A stretch of 13,525 bases of DNA from JALOOE01 sp964423545 (GTDB lineage: Bacteria > Chloroflexota > Anaerolineae > CG2-30-64-16), in assembly GCA_964423545.1 (NCBI GenBank), contig CAYRFV010000140.1, positions 1 through 13,525 of the forward strand, written 5' to 3'. Both the position numbers and the translations under genes were made by a program. Positions within the stretch are counted from its first letter, which is position 1. Every line of letters starts with the position of its first letter. Of the stretch, positions 1-8,748 are shown piece after piece. The notes below the pieces were generated by a model. It worked only from the letters and a program-made list of their open reading frames with translations, searched no databases and had not been told where the DNA came from.

Positions 1-363
1 GGCGGGGGGCTTGCCTGCGTTTGGCGCGGTCACACCCTGCGCGCCGATATCTCCTCCCGCGCAATTGACCAGAATGTCGATCTGTCCGAACCGGGTGCGG
101 ATCGCCGTTGCGTTCTGCCGGACGACCGCTTCGTCGCTGAGGTCGCCATGCACGGCCAGCACGTCGACGCCATGCTCCTGTGCAATGGCCGCGGCCACAG
201 CCTGCAGCGATTCGGCTTCGCCCAACGCTCGCGCGGAGGTCGGACTGGTGCCGTGCACCGCCACACGAGCGCCCAGTCGCGCCAGGTGCGCGGCGACGAC
301 CCGTCCGATGCCGCGCGATGAGCCTGTCACCCACGCGGCCTTGCCCTGCAGAAGTGCTGTCAT
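1..363 (-). CDS. SDR-family NAD(P)-dependent oxidoreductase, N-terminal 121 residues (gene runs off the left edge)
   Basis: This is the first 121 codons of a short-chain dehydrogenase/reductase; the rest lies left of the window. Reading from the ATG at 363, the Rossmann cofactor motif TGSSRGIG falls at residues 13-20. A GDLSD segment at 73-77 ends the third strand, where the adenine contact is expected. IDILVNCAGG at 95-104 is the family NNAG motif with Cys in place of the second Asn. The catalytic Ser-Tyr-Lys lies outside the window, so activity and substrate cannot be judged. The start is supported by a strong Shine-Dalgarno, GGAGGAGG, ending about 6 nt upstream (complement of 370-377). It is the last visible gene of the minus-strand series and follows the MFS gene after 104 nt without an obvious promoter or terminator, so it may be co-transcribed with the transporter and enolase-like gene. 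The family call is sure; the function is unknown. Confidence 0.9.
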   Translation of the reverse strand, partial: MTALLQGKAAWVTGSSRGIGRVVAAHLARLGARVAVHGTSPTSARALGEAESLQAVAAAIAQEHGVDVLAVHGDLSDEAVVRQNATAIRTRFGQIDILVNCAGGDIGAQGVTAPNAGKPPA

Positions 364-467
364 CAGTGCCTCCTCCGAAGCTGGTTGGGTGGTTTTCCCG
401 CGCAGGCGCACGGAGCCAAATCATGCAAGCCCTGGATGCGCGGCTGCGTTGGCGCCGGACGTGCAGC

Positions 468-1730
468 TTACCTGGATCGCGCAGGCTGCAACCCGGCGCG
501 ACGGTGCGCAATCCGCCACATGACGACCGCGCTGGCGGCCGAGAGCAGCGCTCCCACCAGAAACAGCGGTTGATAGCCGTAAGCGGTCACGATCTGGCCG
601 CCGGCAAAGCTCATCACCGTAAAACCGAGACTCATGCCCATCCAGCCGACCCCGGCCACCAGGGAACGCTGCGCCGGTTCGGCCATCTCCATCTGCAACA
701 CCTGGTATGCCAACGTCCACAGGCCGATGAGCGCAAGGGTGCCGATGGTGCCGATCGCAGCGGCGAGCCGGTGCTCGAACAGCCCCATCAACAACAGACT
801 CGCGGTCAGGCCAAGGGAAGCGACGATCATGCCGAAGCCGCTGCTGCGCGACCCGATCACGCGCGGGCCGTTCAGCGAACCGACCACCGCGAGCAGGGTG
901 CCGATGCTTGCGATCACCCCGATCAGCGCGGTGGGCATGAAAAAGACGCGGTCCAGGTACGCGGGGTAGAACACCCTGGAACTAGCGACTGCCGCGTGGT
1001 TCAAGAGCGCCGCCAGGATCAGGCCGGCAAATGGCCGCAGCGCAGCGACCGAAGCTCGCACGGGCGTGGCCGCACCAGCCTGCAGCCGCGGCACATCGCT
1101 TACCCGCGTCACAGGGATCAACGCAGCCAGCGCGACGAGCACCGAAGCCATCAGCGCATATCGGTAGGGCGCCGGCGTGTCCAGGCTCAGGTGCAGTGCA
1201 GCGGCGAAGAAGGCCGGCAAGAGTCCGCCGACGATGGCCCCCAGAAACATGCCCAGCCCGGCCGCCGCCTCCTTCAGCCCATAGGCATCCCTGCGGTTCT
1301 CTGGCAGACTGAAGACTGTCAACGCCGGCACCAGGTTCACAGCCACCCAAGCCCAGCCGGTCGATGTCACGACCTGGACCAGCGGCGGCCACAACGGCTG
1401 CACCGCCTGGGGCACGAATTCCGTAAGAGGCAGCAGCGCCATGCCGCCCGCCACTACCGCTGCGCCGGCAATCATCATGCGCCTGGCGCCGAAGCGGCCT
1501 CCCAGGATGCCGCCGAGCAGACTTGACAACGCAAAGCTGAGCGAGCCTGCGGCCATAATCGTGCCGACGAAATCGGCGTCGTAGCCGAGTCGCAACACGA
1601 AGATAGTCTTCAGCAGGCCCATCATACTCAGGTAACCGGCATTGATCAGCCCGGTGGCGAGGCAGAGCAGCCACACCTCGCGGCTTACCTGGGGGAGAGC
1701 CATCCATCCCGGCCACGTGCGGACCCGCAT
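468..1730 (-). CDS. MFS transporter (420 aa)
   Basis: This is a polytopic inner-membrane protein of major facilitator type. Hydrophobic segments recur along the length, starting with about residues 19-46 and 55-78. GGRFGARR at 77-84 sits in the position of the conserved loop 2-3 motif A (GxxxDRxGRR), although the usual Asp is missing. A polar break near residues 200-220 fits the central loop between two six-helix halves. A length of 420 residues is normal for a 12-TM MFS permease. The ATG shares one base with the stop of the upstream enolase-like gene (TAATG at 1728-1732), so translation is probably coupled and the pair likely works together. The substrate cannot be read from sequence. The neighbouring enolase-like and SDR enzymes suggest uptake or export of a small organic acid, sugar acid or related compound, but this is inference. 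Confidence 0.88.
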   Translation of the reverse strand: MRVRTWPGWMALPQVSREVWLLCLATGLINAGYLSMMGLLKTIFVLRLGYDADFVGTIMAAGSLSFALSSLLGGILGGRFGARRMMIAGAAVVAGGMALLPLTEFVPQAVQPLWPPLVQVVTSTGWAWVAVNLVPALTVFSLPENRRDAYGLKEAAAGLGMFLGAIVGGLLPAFFAAALHLSLDTPAPYRYALMASVLVALAALIPVTRVSDVPRLQAGAATPVRASVAALRPFAGLILAALLNHAAVASSRVFYPAYLDRVFFMPTALIGVIASIGTLLAVVGSLNGPRVIGSRSSGFGMIVASLGLTASLLLMGLFEHRLAAAIGTIGTLALIGLWTLAYQVLQMEMAEPAQRSLVAGVGWMGMSLGFTVMSFAGGQIVTAYGYQPLFLVGALLSAASAVVMWRIAHRRAGLQPARSR

Positions 1731-2992
1731 TACTGCCGCAGCCCCTTGTACGCCGCCTTGCCCGGCCAGACAGCGGTGGGGCCGAGCTCCTCTTCGATAG
1801 CCAGCAATCGATTGTGGTCCCCGGCCCGCACCTGTCCTGCGTTCAAGCCCACCGCAAAATCGCCGATGCTGTCCCGGTCACCGCGGCTGCCGCAGGGATG
1901 GACGTTGTAGCCGTGCGCCAGCGCGTAACGGCAGGCTGCGAGCGCCTCGCTCACCGTGCCCACCTGCGAGATCTTGAGCACCATCGAATTGCATGCGCCG
2001 GCTGCGATTCCCTGCTGGAGCCGTTCGATGTTCGTGGTAAACAGATCGTCCCCCACGACTTCGATGCCCAACTCACGCGTGGCGATGGCGTGTCCCTCGA
2101 GGTCCTCCTCGTGCAGGGGATCTTCCAGCGACACGACAGGGTAGTGCTCCACGAAATCGAGCAGCAGGCCGATGAGCTCGTCGCGCGTCTTCTCTCCCGG
2201 CGAGAAGAGCCCGACGTAGCGATCGATCTCCGGCTCGTAGTAGATGTCCGCGGCCACATCGAAGTAGATCCCTACGCGGCCCTCGTAACCGCAGCGGACG
2301 ATGCTCTCGGTCATGATTTCGAGCAGTTCGCGATCGTGACCGATGACGCCGGCCAGGCCGGTGTTGTGGTAAGCCGGCGAGTAGTGATCGCCATAGCGCT
2401 CGCCCAGCAGGGTCTTCACCATCTCCGCACAGCGCCAACTCCAATAGAGCGCCTCCGCATAGCCGCCGGCGGCATACGCCGCGAACTCGTAGCTCGGCTT
2501 GAACCAACGCGACCGGCCTGGATCGCGATAGCGGCCCCCTGCTCCGATGCTGATGATTGGGATGGGCAGCGTGCAGGCGTTGACCCCGCCGATGCACCGG
2601 TAGAGGGGTTGTCCGGCGCTTGCAGCCGCCGCCTTAAGCACAGCCAACGAGACGCCCACGATGGCGTTGGCGCCCAGCCGGGCCTTGTTCGGTGTGCCGT
2701 CCAGCTCGATCATCAGCCGATCGATCGCAAGCTGCTGGGTGACGTCCATCCCGTGGAGTGCAGGAGAGATCACGTCGTTGATCTGGCTCGCGGCCTGCCG
2801 CAGCCCCAATCCGTTGTAGCGTTCGCCGCCGTCAAGCAGAAACGCAGCTTCGTACGACCCGGTCGAGACGCCCGACTCCGGCGTCGCCACCCCCCGGCTG
2901 CCGCCTTCGGTGGTCACCGTCACTTCGAGGGAGAGCACCCCGCGCTGGGCCATGATCTCCCGGGCCTTGATGCTGCGAATCGCATCCGCCAT
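1730..2992 (-). CDS. Enolase-like protein with an altered active site (420 aa)
   Basis: The protein aligns with enolase along its full length: KAREIMAQRG (9-18), SGVSTGSYEA (40-49), MIELDGTPNK (94-103), LGANAIVGVSLAV (106-118), FDVAA (244-248), SLEDPL (288-293), VGDDLFTTN (313-321), MVLKISQVGT (337-346) and RLLAIEEELG (395-404). The three Mg ligands are kept (D245, E290, D315), as is the proton-abstracting Lys (K340, yeast K345). Other catalytic positions are lost. The DEGG loop carrying yeast E211 reads NTGL (210-213). The yeast E168 position is W163, and the H159 position is Y155. K396 of the IKTG motif is R389, followed by a deletion of about ten residues. HRSGE reads HPCGSRG (365-371). 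It is therefore unlikely to be the glycolytic 2-phosphoglycerate dehydratase and more likely acts on another acid substrate. The start has AAGGAG about 8 nt upstream (complement of 3001-3006). It lies 14 nt behind the SbcC-like gene and overlaps the MFS gene. The fold is sure; the reaction is unknown. Confidence 0.85.
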   Translation of the reverse strand: MADAIRSIKAREIMAQRGVLSLEVTVTTEGGSRGVATPESGVSTGSYEAAFLLDGGERYNGLGLRQAASQINDVISPALHGMDVTQQLAIDRLMIELDGTPNKARLGANAIVGVSLAVLKAAAASAGQPLYRCIGGVNACTLPIPIISIGAGGRYRDPGRSRWFKPSYEFAAYAAGGYAEALYWSWRCAEMVKTLLGERYGDHYSPAYHNTGLAGVIGHDRELLEIMTESIVRCGYEGRVGIYFDVAADIYYEPEIDRYVGLFSPGEKTRDELIGLLLDFVEHYPVVSLEDPLHEEDLEGHAIATRELGIEVVGDDLFTTNIERLQQGIAAGACNSMVLKISQVGTVSEALAACRYALAHGYNVHPCGSRGDRDSIGDFAVGLNAGQVRAGDHNRLLAIEEELGPTAVWPGKAAYKGLRQ

Positions 2993-3006
2993 GGGCTACG
3001 CTCCTT

Positions 3007-5613
3007 TCACCCGACACTCACACGCGAGCCGCTTGCCGTCTTGACCACATCGATCCGTGCCGGAAAGATGTCCTTGAGCTCCTCGATATGCGTGACGACG
3101 AGGATGCGTTCGAAGTCGTGCTGGATCGAGTTGATGGCCTCGACAACCAGCGAGCGGCCCTGGGCATCCTGCGAGCCGAAGCCCTCATCGATCACCAACG
3201 TCTGGAGCTGTGCGCCGGCGCGACGCGCCAGCAGCTTGCTGATGGCGATGCGCAGCGCCAGATTCGCCCGAAAGCTCTCACCGCCAGAAAACATCTCGTA
3301 GGGCCTGGCGCCGAGCTCATCCGAAATGACGATGTCCAGCGTCTCCGCTAAGCCGCCGGTGACCTTCTCGCGCTGGGTCTCCAGGCGCAGGCTCATGCGG
3401 CCCTCGGTCATGCGGCCCAACAACCGATTGGCCTCGGTCTCGACTTCGGGGATCGCGCTCTCGATGATCATCGCCTGCAACCCACGCTTGCCGAACGCCT
3501 CCCGCAATTGGTTGTAGATGCTGATCTCCGTATTCAGCGCATCGAGGTCAGCAGCCAGCTTGCTGGAGCGCTCGACCAGGGCATCGAGAGCGCTGAGCTG
3601 CTGCATTGCGGCGCCCTCATGCTGCCGCGCACGGCGCTCGGCGGTCGCCATCGCCTCCACCTCGGCGCTCGCTCGGTCAAGCGCCGCTTGCAGACGCGGC
3701 AGGTCAGCGACCGCGGCTGACAGCCGGCTGGCCTCAGTGCGGTCGGTTGCGAGCTCAGCCTCGCGGCGCGCAACCTGAGCGGCCAGGTCGGCGATGCGAC
3801 GGCGTGCGTCCTCCTCATGATCCAGCGCCGGCAGGAGCTGCCGCTGATAGCGCGCGTCGAAAGGCGCCAACCGCTCGATCTCCTTGCGCACCTGCTCGTG
3901 CGCCGCTGCATCGTAGCCGATCTCCGCGGCTAGCGATTGCAGTCGCGCCAGCTCCGCCCGCTCGGCCGGCGCATACACCTCGGCAATCAGCCGCTCGGCC
4001 ACGCGCGCCAGCTCGTCACCCACGCGCGCCTGTTCCTCCGCGGCAGCCTGCGCATCAGCGACTGCCGTTTCAGCCTGGACGGCCTGACGTTGGCGGGCGT
4101 CGCGTGCACGCAGCTGCCGGGCCAGGTCAGCATCTTCCGCCTCCAGCTCGGCCCGCCGGCTCGCCAGTGCGACCATCCTGTCGCGATCGCTGCGATACTG
4201 ATCACCCAGGCGTGCCAGCTCGATCTCGAGCTCCAGTCGCATCCGGTCGCGCTGGCTTAACTCCAGCGGCTGGCCGCACAGTGGACAGGTCGCCGATTCG
4301 TTCGCAACGATCAGCTCCATCCTGTCGCGCACCGCCTGTCCTTCCACCTTGAGCCTGTCGCTTTCCACCTTCAGCGCGGCGGATTGCTCGACGAGCTCGC
4401 GTAGCTCGGATGCCAATCCATCACGCCGCGCTTCCAGCTCGCTGAAGTACGTTAGCGCCTTGCGCGCCTGCGCCAGGATGATCGCCTGTTCTTGTCCTGC
4501 TGCGATTCTGCGGCCCAACTCAGCGTAGCGGTCGGACAATCTCCTCTGCTCAGCCTCCAGCCCCAAACGCATCTCCCCAACGGCCAGTCGCGCCCGGTTG
4601 ATCTGTTCCTGGAGCTGGGTGTGGCGGAGCAGATGGGCATTCCACGACGCGTCATCGCTGCGAGCTCGCTGGAGCGCCACCCAACCGGCCTCGATCTCGG
4701 CGCGCTGGCTCAGCACAGCCTCAATCTGCGCCAGCCGCGATCTGGCGGCTTCAAGTTGCTGCTGGCTCGCGTGCAGGTCGGCCTCGGCCCGACCCAATCG
4801 GTTGCGCAGATCAGCAAGTTGGTTCGCCTGCGCCCGCAGCCCTTCCACCTGGGACCTGGCTGCCGTCTGCTCAGCTTCCGCCCGGCGCAGCGCGTCCACC
4901 GCAGCCAGCGCGGTGGCGCGCGCGGTGCTCAATTGCGCCTCGTATTCGGCGCGGCGGGCCACGTCGCGCTCAATCGCTCGGATCTCCCCCTCGATCAAGC
5001 CCGCACGCTCTTTGCGCGTCTGCGCCTCCGCTTTGGCGCGGTCCTCATACAGATCATATCGACTCAGGCCAAGGATGTCGGCCAGGATCTGCTTCCGTTC
5101 GCTGGCCGTCTTCACCGTAAACGAATCCGCGCGGCCTTGCAGCAGGAACGAGGAATTGGTGAACGTATCATAGTCCAGCCGCAGCGTGTGAATGATTTGG
5201 GCCTGTCGCTCACTCAGAGTGCTATCATCCAGCAGTTGCCACTCGCCGCTCCCGGCATCCTGGCCGGCGACCGGCGACGACCTGCCGGCTTCGGTTCCGG
5301 CATTCCAGACATAGAAGTGCAGATCGCTCTGCCCACGGCCGCGCTTGGTGCGCTGGCGCCAGACGCGATAACGTTGCCCGACCAAGCCGAACTCCAACTC
5401 CACCCACATCTCGGTTTCGCCCAGGGTGATCAGCTCGTCGTCGCGCCGGGCGCGCGCCTTGCCCCACAACACCCAGGTGATGGCGTCGAGCAGCGTGGAC
5501 TTGCCATGCCCATTGTCGCCGGTCAGGCACGCCAGATGAATGCCGGAGAAGTCGAGCGTCTGCTCCTCGCGGTAGCACATGAAATTGCGGAGTCGGAGTT
5601 TGATTGGAATCAT
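3007..5613 (-). CDS. sbcC: SbcC/Rad50-type SMC-like ATPase (868 aa)
   Basis: This is a Rad50/SbcC-family ABC ATPase with a split nucleotide-binding head, long coiled coils and a zinc hook. Walker A is GDNGHGKST at 32-40, and the Q-loop glutamine lies in SSFLLQGR near 159. Charged heptad-like coiled coil runs from about 190 to 435. CPLCGQPL at 443-450 is the Cys-X2-Cys hook that dimerises arms through zinc. A second coiled coil follows to about 700. The C-terminal head has the signature FSGGES (775-780), Walker B LVIDEG (806-811), D-loop GSQD (813-816) and switch His in VVTHIEEL (842). Family members work with the nuclease SbcD/Mre11 to trim DNA ends and hairpins, but no sbcD lies in this window. 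The length is nearer to archaeal Rad50 than to the roughly 1050-residue E. coli SbcC. It starts 11 nt after the glyQS stop, so it is very likely in the same operon. Confidence 0.92.
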   Translation of the reverse strand: MIPIKLRLRNFMCYREEQTLDFSGIHLACLTGDNGHGKSTLLDAITWVLWGKARARRDDELITLGETEMWVELEFGLVGQRYRVWRQRTKRGRGQSDLHFYVWNAGTEAGRSSPVAGQDAGSGEWQLLDDSTLSERQAQIIHTLRLDYDTFTNSSFLLQGRADSFTVKTASERKQILADILGLSRYDLYEDRAKAEAQTRKERAGLIEGEIRAIERDVARRAEYEAQLSTARATALAAVDALRRAEAEQTAARSQVEGLRAQANQLADLRNRLGRAEADLHASQQQLEAARSRLAQIEAVLSQRAEIEAGWVALQRARSDDASWNAHLLRHTQLQEQINRARLAVGEMRLGLEAEQRRLSDRYAELGRRIAAGQEQAIILAQARKALTYFSELEARRDGLASELRELVEQSAALKVESDRLKVEGQAVRDRMELIVANESATCPLCGQPLELSQRDRMRLELEIELARLGDQYRSDRDRMVALASRRAELEAEDADLARQLRARDARQRQAVQAETAVADAQAAAEEQARVGDELARVAERLIAEVYAPAERAELARLQSLAAEIGYDAAAHEQVRKEIERLAPFDARYQRQLLPALDHEEDARRRIADLAAQVARREAELATDRTEASRLSAAVADLPRLQAALDRASAEVEAMATAERRARQHEGAAMQQLSALDALVERSSKLAADLDALNTEISIYNQLREAFGKRGLQAMIIESAIPEVETEANRLLGRMTEGRMSLRLETQREKVTGGLAETLDIVISDELGARPYEMFSGGESFRANLALRIAISKLLARRAGAQLQTLVIDEGFGSQDAQGRSLVVEAINSIQHDFERILVVTHIEELKDIFPARIDVVKTASGSRVSVG

Positions 5614-5624
5614 AGAAACCTACA

Positions 5625-8600
5625 TCAGAACCCCTGCAACTGGCTCAGATCGGCGATCCCGTCCGGCAGCGCCGCGATCCGCTGCACCAGCGCCAGCCGC
5701 GCCTGTCTTACCGCCGGATCCTCGGCCATCACGAGCACAGCCGTGAAAAAGCGATTGACCGGCTCCCGAAGGCGTCGCAGCGTGTGAACCAGGGTAGACA
5801 TGCGGCTGTCCGATGCCTGACCGCCTGACTGGGAAGCCTGCCACTCATCGTACAGCGCCCTCGTTGCGGGCTCGGTATAGAGCCCCGGCGCCAGTGGATA
5901 GGTCTCCGGCAGACCGCGCACGATCCGCTTGCAGCGCGCATAGGCGGTAAGGGTCTCCGCCCAGTCGGGCGCTCTGACAAATACGGCCAGCTCGCGAGCC
6001 GCAGCGGCGGTGTGATACGGATCGTGACCCTGCTCGGCCAACGCGGCGGACACCACATCGTGCGCCAGCCCTTGATCGCGCAGCCACACATAGAGCCGGT
6101 CGCGGATGAAGGTCAACACATCGGCGAGCACCGGGGCGCCGATCGCCACGGGCATGGTGTCGGCAACCGCCTGCAGCGCCTGGCGCAGGTCGAACGGCTG
6201 CTCGCAGCCCGCCAGCGCGCTGACCAGCCCGAGTGCATCGCGGCGCAGCCCGAACGGATCAGCGGACGCCGTGGGGGCCAGGCCCACCGCGAACAGGCCG
6301 ACCAGGGAGTCAAGCCGATTGGCGATGCCCAGGAGCAGGCCCGGTCGGGAGGACGGCAGGGCGTCGCCCTGGAAGCGCGGCAGATAATGCTCGTAGATGG
6401 CGAGGGCTACGGCGTCCGCCTCCCCGGAGAGGCGAGCGTATTCGCGGCCCATGATCCCCTGGAGTGAAGTCAGCTCGACGACCATCTGCGTCGCCAGGTC
6501 GCTCTTGAGAAGCGCGGCCGCGCGGCGAGCGCTCGCCCGCTGGCCGTCGTCCAGACCAAGCTGGTCGGCCAGTGCGGGCGTGACCGCCTCGATCCGGCGC
6601 ACTTTGTCGAGCATCGAGCCGAGCTTCTCCTGGAAGGTCAAGGTCGCGAGCTTCGGCGTGAAGCTCTCCAGCGGCCGCGCCGCATCGGCCCGGAAGAAGT
6701 AGGCCGCGTCAGCATAGCGCGCCTGGATCACCCCTTCGTTCCCTTCGCGCACCACCTCCAAGTGGTCCGGCGGCCCGTTGCGCACAGTGATGAAGTAAGG
6801 CAAGAGTCCGGCGGATCGACGCTCGACGGCATCGGCGGACCGGTCTTGTGGTCTGCCGGTGCGCCCGGCCTCCGCTTGCCCGACGACCGGGAAGTAACGC
6901 TGGTGCTTTTTCATCACCGTAGTCAGCACCTCTCTGGGTAAGCGCAGATACTCGTCGGAAAAGCTGCCGCGCACGGCGGTCGGCTGCTCCACCAGGTCGG
7001 TCACCTCGTCCAGCAAGCCAGGATCGTCAGGCACTGCGCCGCCGACCTGGACCGCCAGCTCCGCGATCTGAGCCTCAATGGAAGCCCGGCGCGCAGCGCG
7101 ATCGACGATGACATGATGCGCGGCCATCAAGGCCTGATAGGCATCGGCGTCGGCCACCTCGATCTCCGGCGAACCCTCCGCGCGCGGGCCGCGCGTCTTT
7201 CTGCCGGCCACCAGACCCGCGTAGCTGAACGGTACAACAGCCTCGCCGAGCAGCGCGACCAGCCAGCGAATGGGACGCGAGAAAGCGACCTGAGTGCTGT
7301 TCCATCGCATCGTCTTGCCGAACTTGATGCCAGCGATCAGCCCGGACAGCGCTTCCGGCAGCACCTCGATCGTCGGCCGGCCTTCGCGGCGCACCACGGC
7401 GTAGACGTAGCGACCGGCTCCTTCCGGCCGGACCTCCAGCGCATCCACAGACACACCGTTCTTGCGCGCAAAGCCGAGCGCCGCCTGGGTCGCCGCGCCG
7501 CTCGCGTCGAAGGCGCGCTCGGCCGGCGGCCCTTTGATTGCGCTCTCCTCGTCCGCCTGGCGCGGCGCCAGCGTTGCGACCCGCACCACCAGCCGGCGCG
7601 GCGTGCCCGAAACCGCGATATCGCCGTGGGCCAATCGCAGGTCGGCCAGCAGCTTCGGCGCGCTCACCTGCAGTTGAGCGATCGCATCAGCCAGGTCGGC
7701 GGGGGGCAGTTCTTCGACTCCGATCTCCAGCAGGAAGGTCAGCGCACTGTCCGCCGGCAGATGAGCAGGGGTATCGCGAGGCTGCGCTTCATCGATCCTC
7801 TCCTGCGCCTCAGACCCCTTCTCCTTCTCCAACCATGGATACTCTTCGTGCTCTCGCTGCTCGACGTAGGCGATCGACACCTGGCGCGCCAGATCGCGCA
7901 TGCGGGCAAAAAACGCGGCGCGCTCGGTCACGCCGATGGCCCCGCGAGCATCCAACACGTTGAAGGCATGCGAGCAGCGCAGCACGTAGTCGTGCGCAGG
8001 GATCACCAACCTGTGCGCCAGGCAGCTCTTCGCCTCGGCCTCGAACAGATCGTACATCAGCTTGAGCCGGTTGACGTCAGCGATCTCGAAATCGTACTTG
8101 CAGTGCTCGATCTCAGGCTGCTTGAGCACATCGCCGTAGCTGCGACGACCGTCCCAATCGATCTGCCACACCTCGCGCACGCCCTGGAGATACATCACGA
8201 TCCGTTCCAGGCCGTAGGTGTACTCGACCGGAATCGGGTCCAGCGGGTAGCCGCCGGCCTGCTGGAAATAGGTGTACTGGCTGATTTCCAGCCCGTCGAG
8301 CCAGACCTCCCAGCCCAGCCCCCATGCACCCAGGGCGGGCGATTCCCAGTTGTCTTCCACGAAGCGGATGTCGTGCTTCTGGCGATCGATGCCAATCGCT
8401 TCGAGGCTGCCCAGATACAGGTCCTGCGAATTCGCCGGAGCGGGCTTCAGGATCACCTGGAACTGGGTGTGCATCTGCATGCGGTTAGGGTTTTCGGCAT
8501 AGCGGCCATCGTCGGGGCGATAGCTCGGCTCCACATAGGCGACATTCCATGGCTCCGGCCCCAACACGCGCAGCACCGTCGCCGGATTGCCTGTGCCAGC

Positions 8601-8708
8601 GCCGACCTTTTCGCTGTAGGGCTGCCAGATCAGACAGCCCTGCCTGGCCCAGTACTCCTGGAGCCGCATGATGACTTCCTGGTATGGCAATGCGCGATGG
8701 ACGGACAT
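5625..8708 (-). CDS. glyQS: Glycine--tRNA ligase, fused alpha and beta subunits (1027 aa)
   Basis: This enzyme charges tRNA-Gly with glycine using ATP. Residues 1-296 are the complete alpha subunit: PYQEVIMRLQEYW (8-20), QPYSEKVGAGTGNPAT (29-44), EPSYRPDDGRY (60-70), MQMHTQFQVILKP (77-89), YTYGLERI (163-170) and HAFNVLDARGAIGVTER (247-263). A charged linker (about 297-322) leads into the beta subunit, starting TFLLEIGVEELP (324-335). It ends with the helical tRNA-binding part (YARCKRIVRGL, LREPVNRFF). Most bacteria make alpha and beta from two genes; fusions are known from chlamydiae and plastids. I chose the ATG at 8708 over one at 8741 because GAGAGGTG lies just upstream (complement of 8713-8720) and the family begins with this sequence. 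The earlier ATG would also overlap the terminator hairpin. It is the first gene of the operon and is preceded by an attenuator-like leader. Confidence 0.96.
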   Translation of the reverse strand: MSVHRALPYQEVIMRLQEYWARQGCLIWQPYSEKVGAGTGNPATVLRVLGPEPWNVAYVEPSYRPDDGRYAENPNRMQMHTQFQVILKPAPANSQDLYLGSLEAIGIDRQKHDIRFVEDNWESPALGAWGLGWEVWLDGLEISQYTYFQQAGGYPLDPIPVEYTYGLERIVMYLQGVREVWQIDWDGRRSYGDVLKQPEIEHCKYDFEIADVNRLKLMYDLFEAEAKSCLAHRLVIPAHDYVLRCSHAFNVLDARGAIGVTERAAFFARMRDLARQVSIAYVEQREHEEYPWLEKEKGSEAQERIDEAQPRDTPAHLPADSALTFLLEIGVEELPPADLADAIAQLQVSAPKLLADLRLAHGDIAVSGTPRRLVVRVATLAPRQADEESAIKGPPAERAFDASGAATQAALGFARKNGVSVDALEVRPEGAGRYVYAVVRREGRPTIEVLPEALSGLIAGIKFGKTMRWNSTQVAFSRPIRWLVALLGEAVVPFSYAGLVAGRKTRGPRAEGSPEIEVADADAYQALMAAHHVIVDRAARRASIEAQIAELAVQVGGAVPDDPGLLDEVTDLVEQPTAVRGSFSDEYLRLPREVLTTVMKKHQRYFPVVGQAEAGRTGRPQDRSADAVERRSAGLLPYFITVRNGPPDHLEVVREGNEGVIQARYADAAYFFRADAARPLESFTPKLATLTFQEKLGSMLDKVRRIEAVTPALADQLGLDDGQRASARRAAALLKSDLATQMVVELTSLQGIMGREYARLSGEADAVALAIYEHYLPRFQGDALPSSRPGLLLGIANRLDSLVGLFAVGLAPTASADPFGLRRDALGLVSALAGCEQPFDLRQALQAVADTMPVAIGAPVLADVLTFIRDRLYVWLRDQGLAHDVVSAALAEQGHDPYHTAAAARELAVFVRAPDWAETLTAYARCKRIVRGLPETYPLAPGLYTEPATRALYDEWQASQSGGQASDSRMSTLVHTLRRLREPVNRFFTAVLVMAEDPAVRQARLALVQRIAALPDGIADLSQLQGF

Positions 8709-8712
8709 ACAA

Positions 8713-8720
8713 CACCTCTC
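8713..8720 (-). promoter_or_regulatory. Ribosome binding site of glyQS
   Basis: The minus strand reads GAGAGGTG here, about 4 nt before the ATG at 8708. It follows directly after the U-tract of the leader terminator, so only transcripts that escape termination carry it. It decides the glyQS start. Confidence 0.7.
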
Positions 8721-8721
8721 C

Positions 8722-8748
8722 AAAAAAGAAAACCGGCCCAAGGCCGGT
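8722..8748 (-). terminator. Intrinsic terminator in the glyQS leader
   Basis: On the minus strand a perfect 7-bp stem, ACCGGCC / GGCCGGT with loop TTG (8732-8748), is followed by TTTTCTTTTTT (8722-8732). This is a textbook Rho-independent terminator. It ends before the glyQS RBS and lies about 190 nt downstream of a good promoter, so it can only serve as a conditional (attenuation) terminator for the operon. Confidence 0.85.

Noticed and set aside
180..1526. 448-codon plus-strand open frame opposite the SDR and MFS genes
   Set aside because: It is rich in Arg/His/Gln/Pro and of shadow-type composition, antisense to a clear MFS gene. It is a product of high GC in the third codon position.
1814..3301. 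495-codon plus-strand open frame opposite the enolase-like gene
   Set aside because: It is antisense to a well-supported enolase fold and shows no domain of its own.
4492..5787. 431-codon plus-strand open frame opposite sbcC
   Set aside because: It is a shadow of the coiled-coil gene and has no recognisable motif.
8709..8741. Earlier ATG at 8741 for glyQS (11 more residues)
   Set aside because: It lies within the terminator hairpin and its first residues encode the U-tract. The family starts at the ATG at 8708, which has an RBS.
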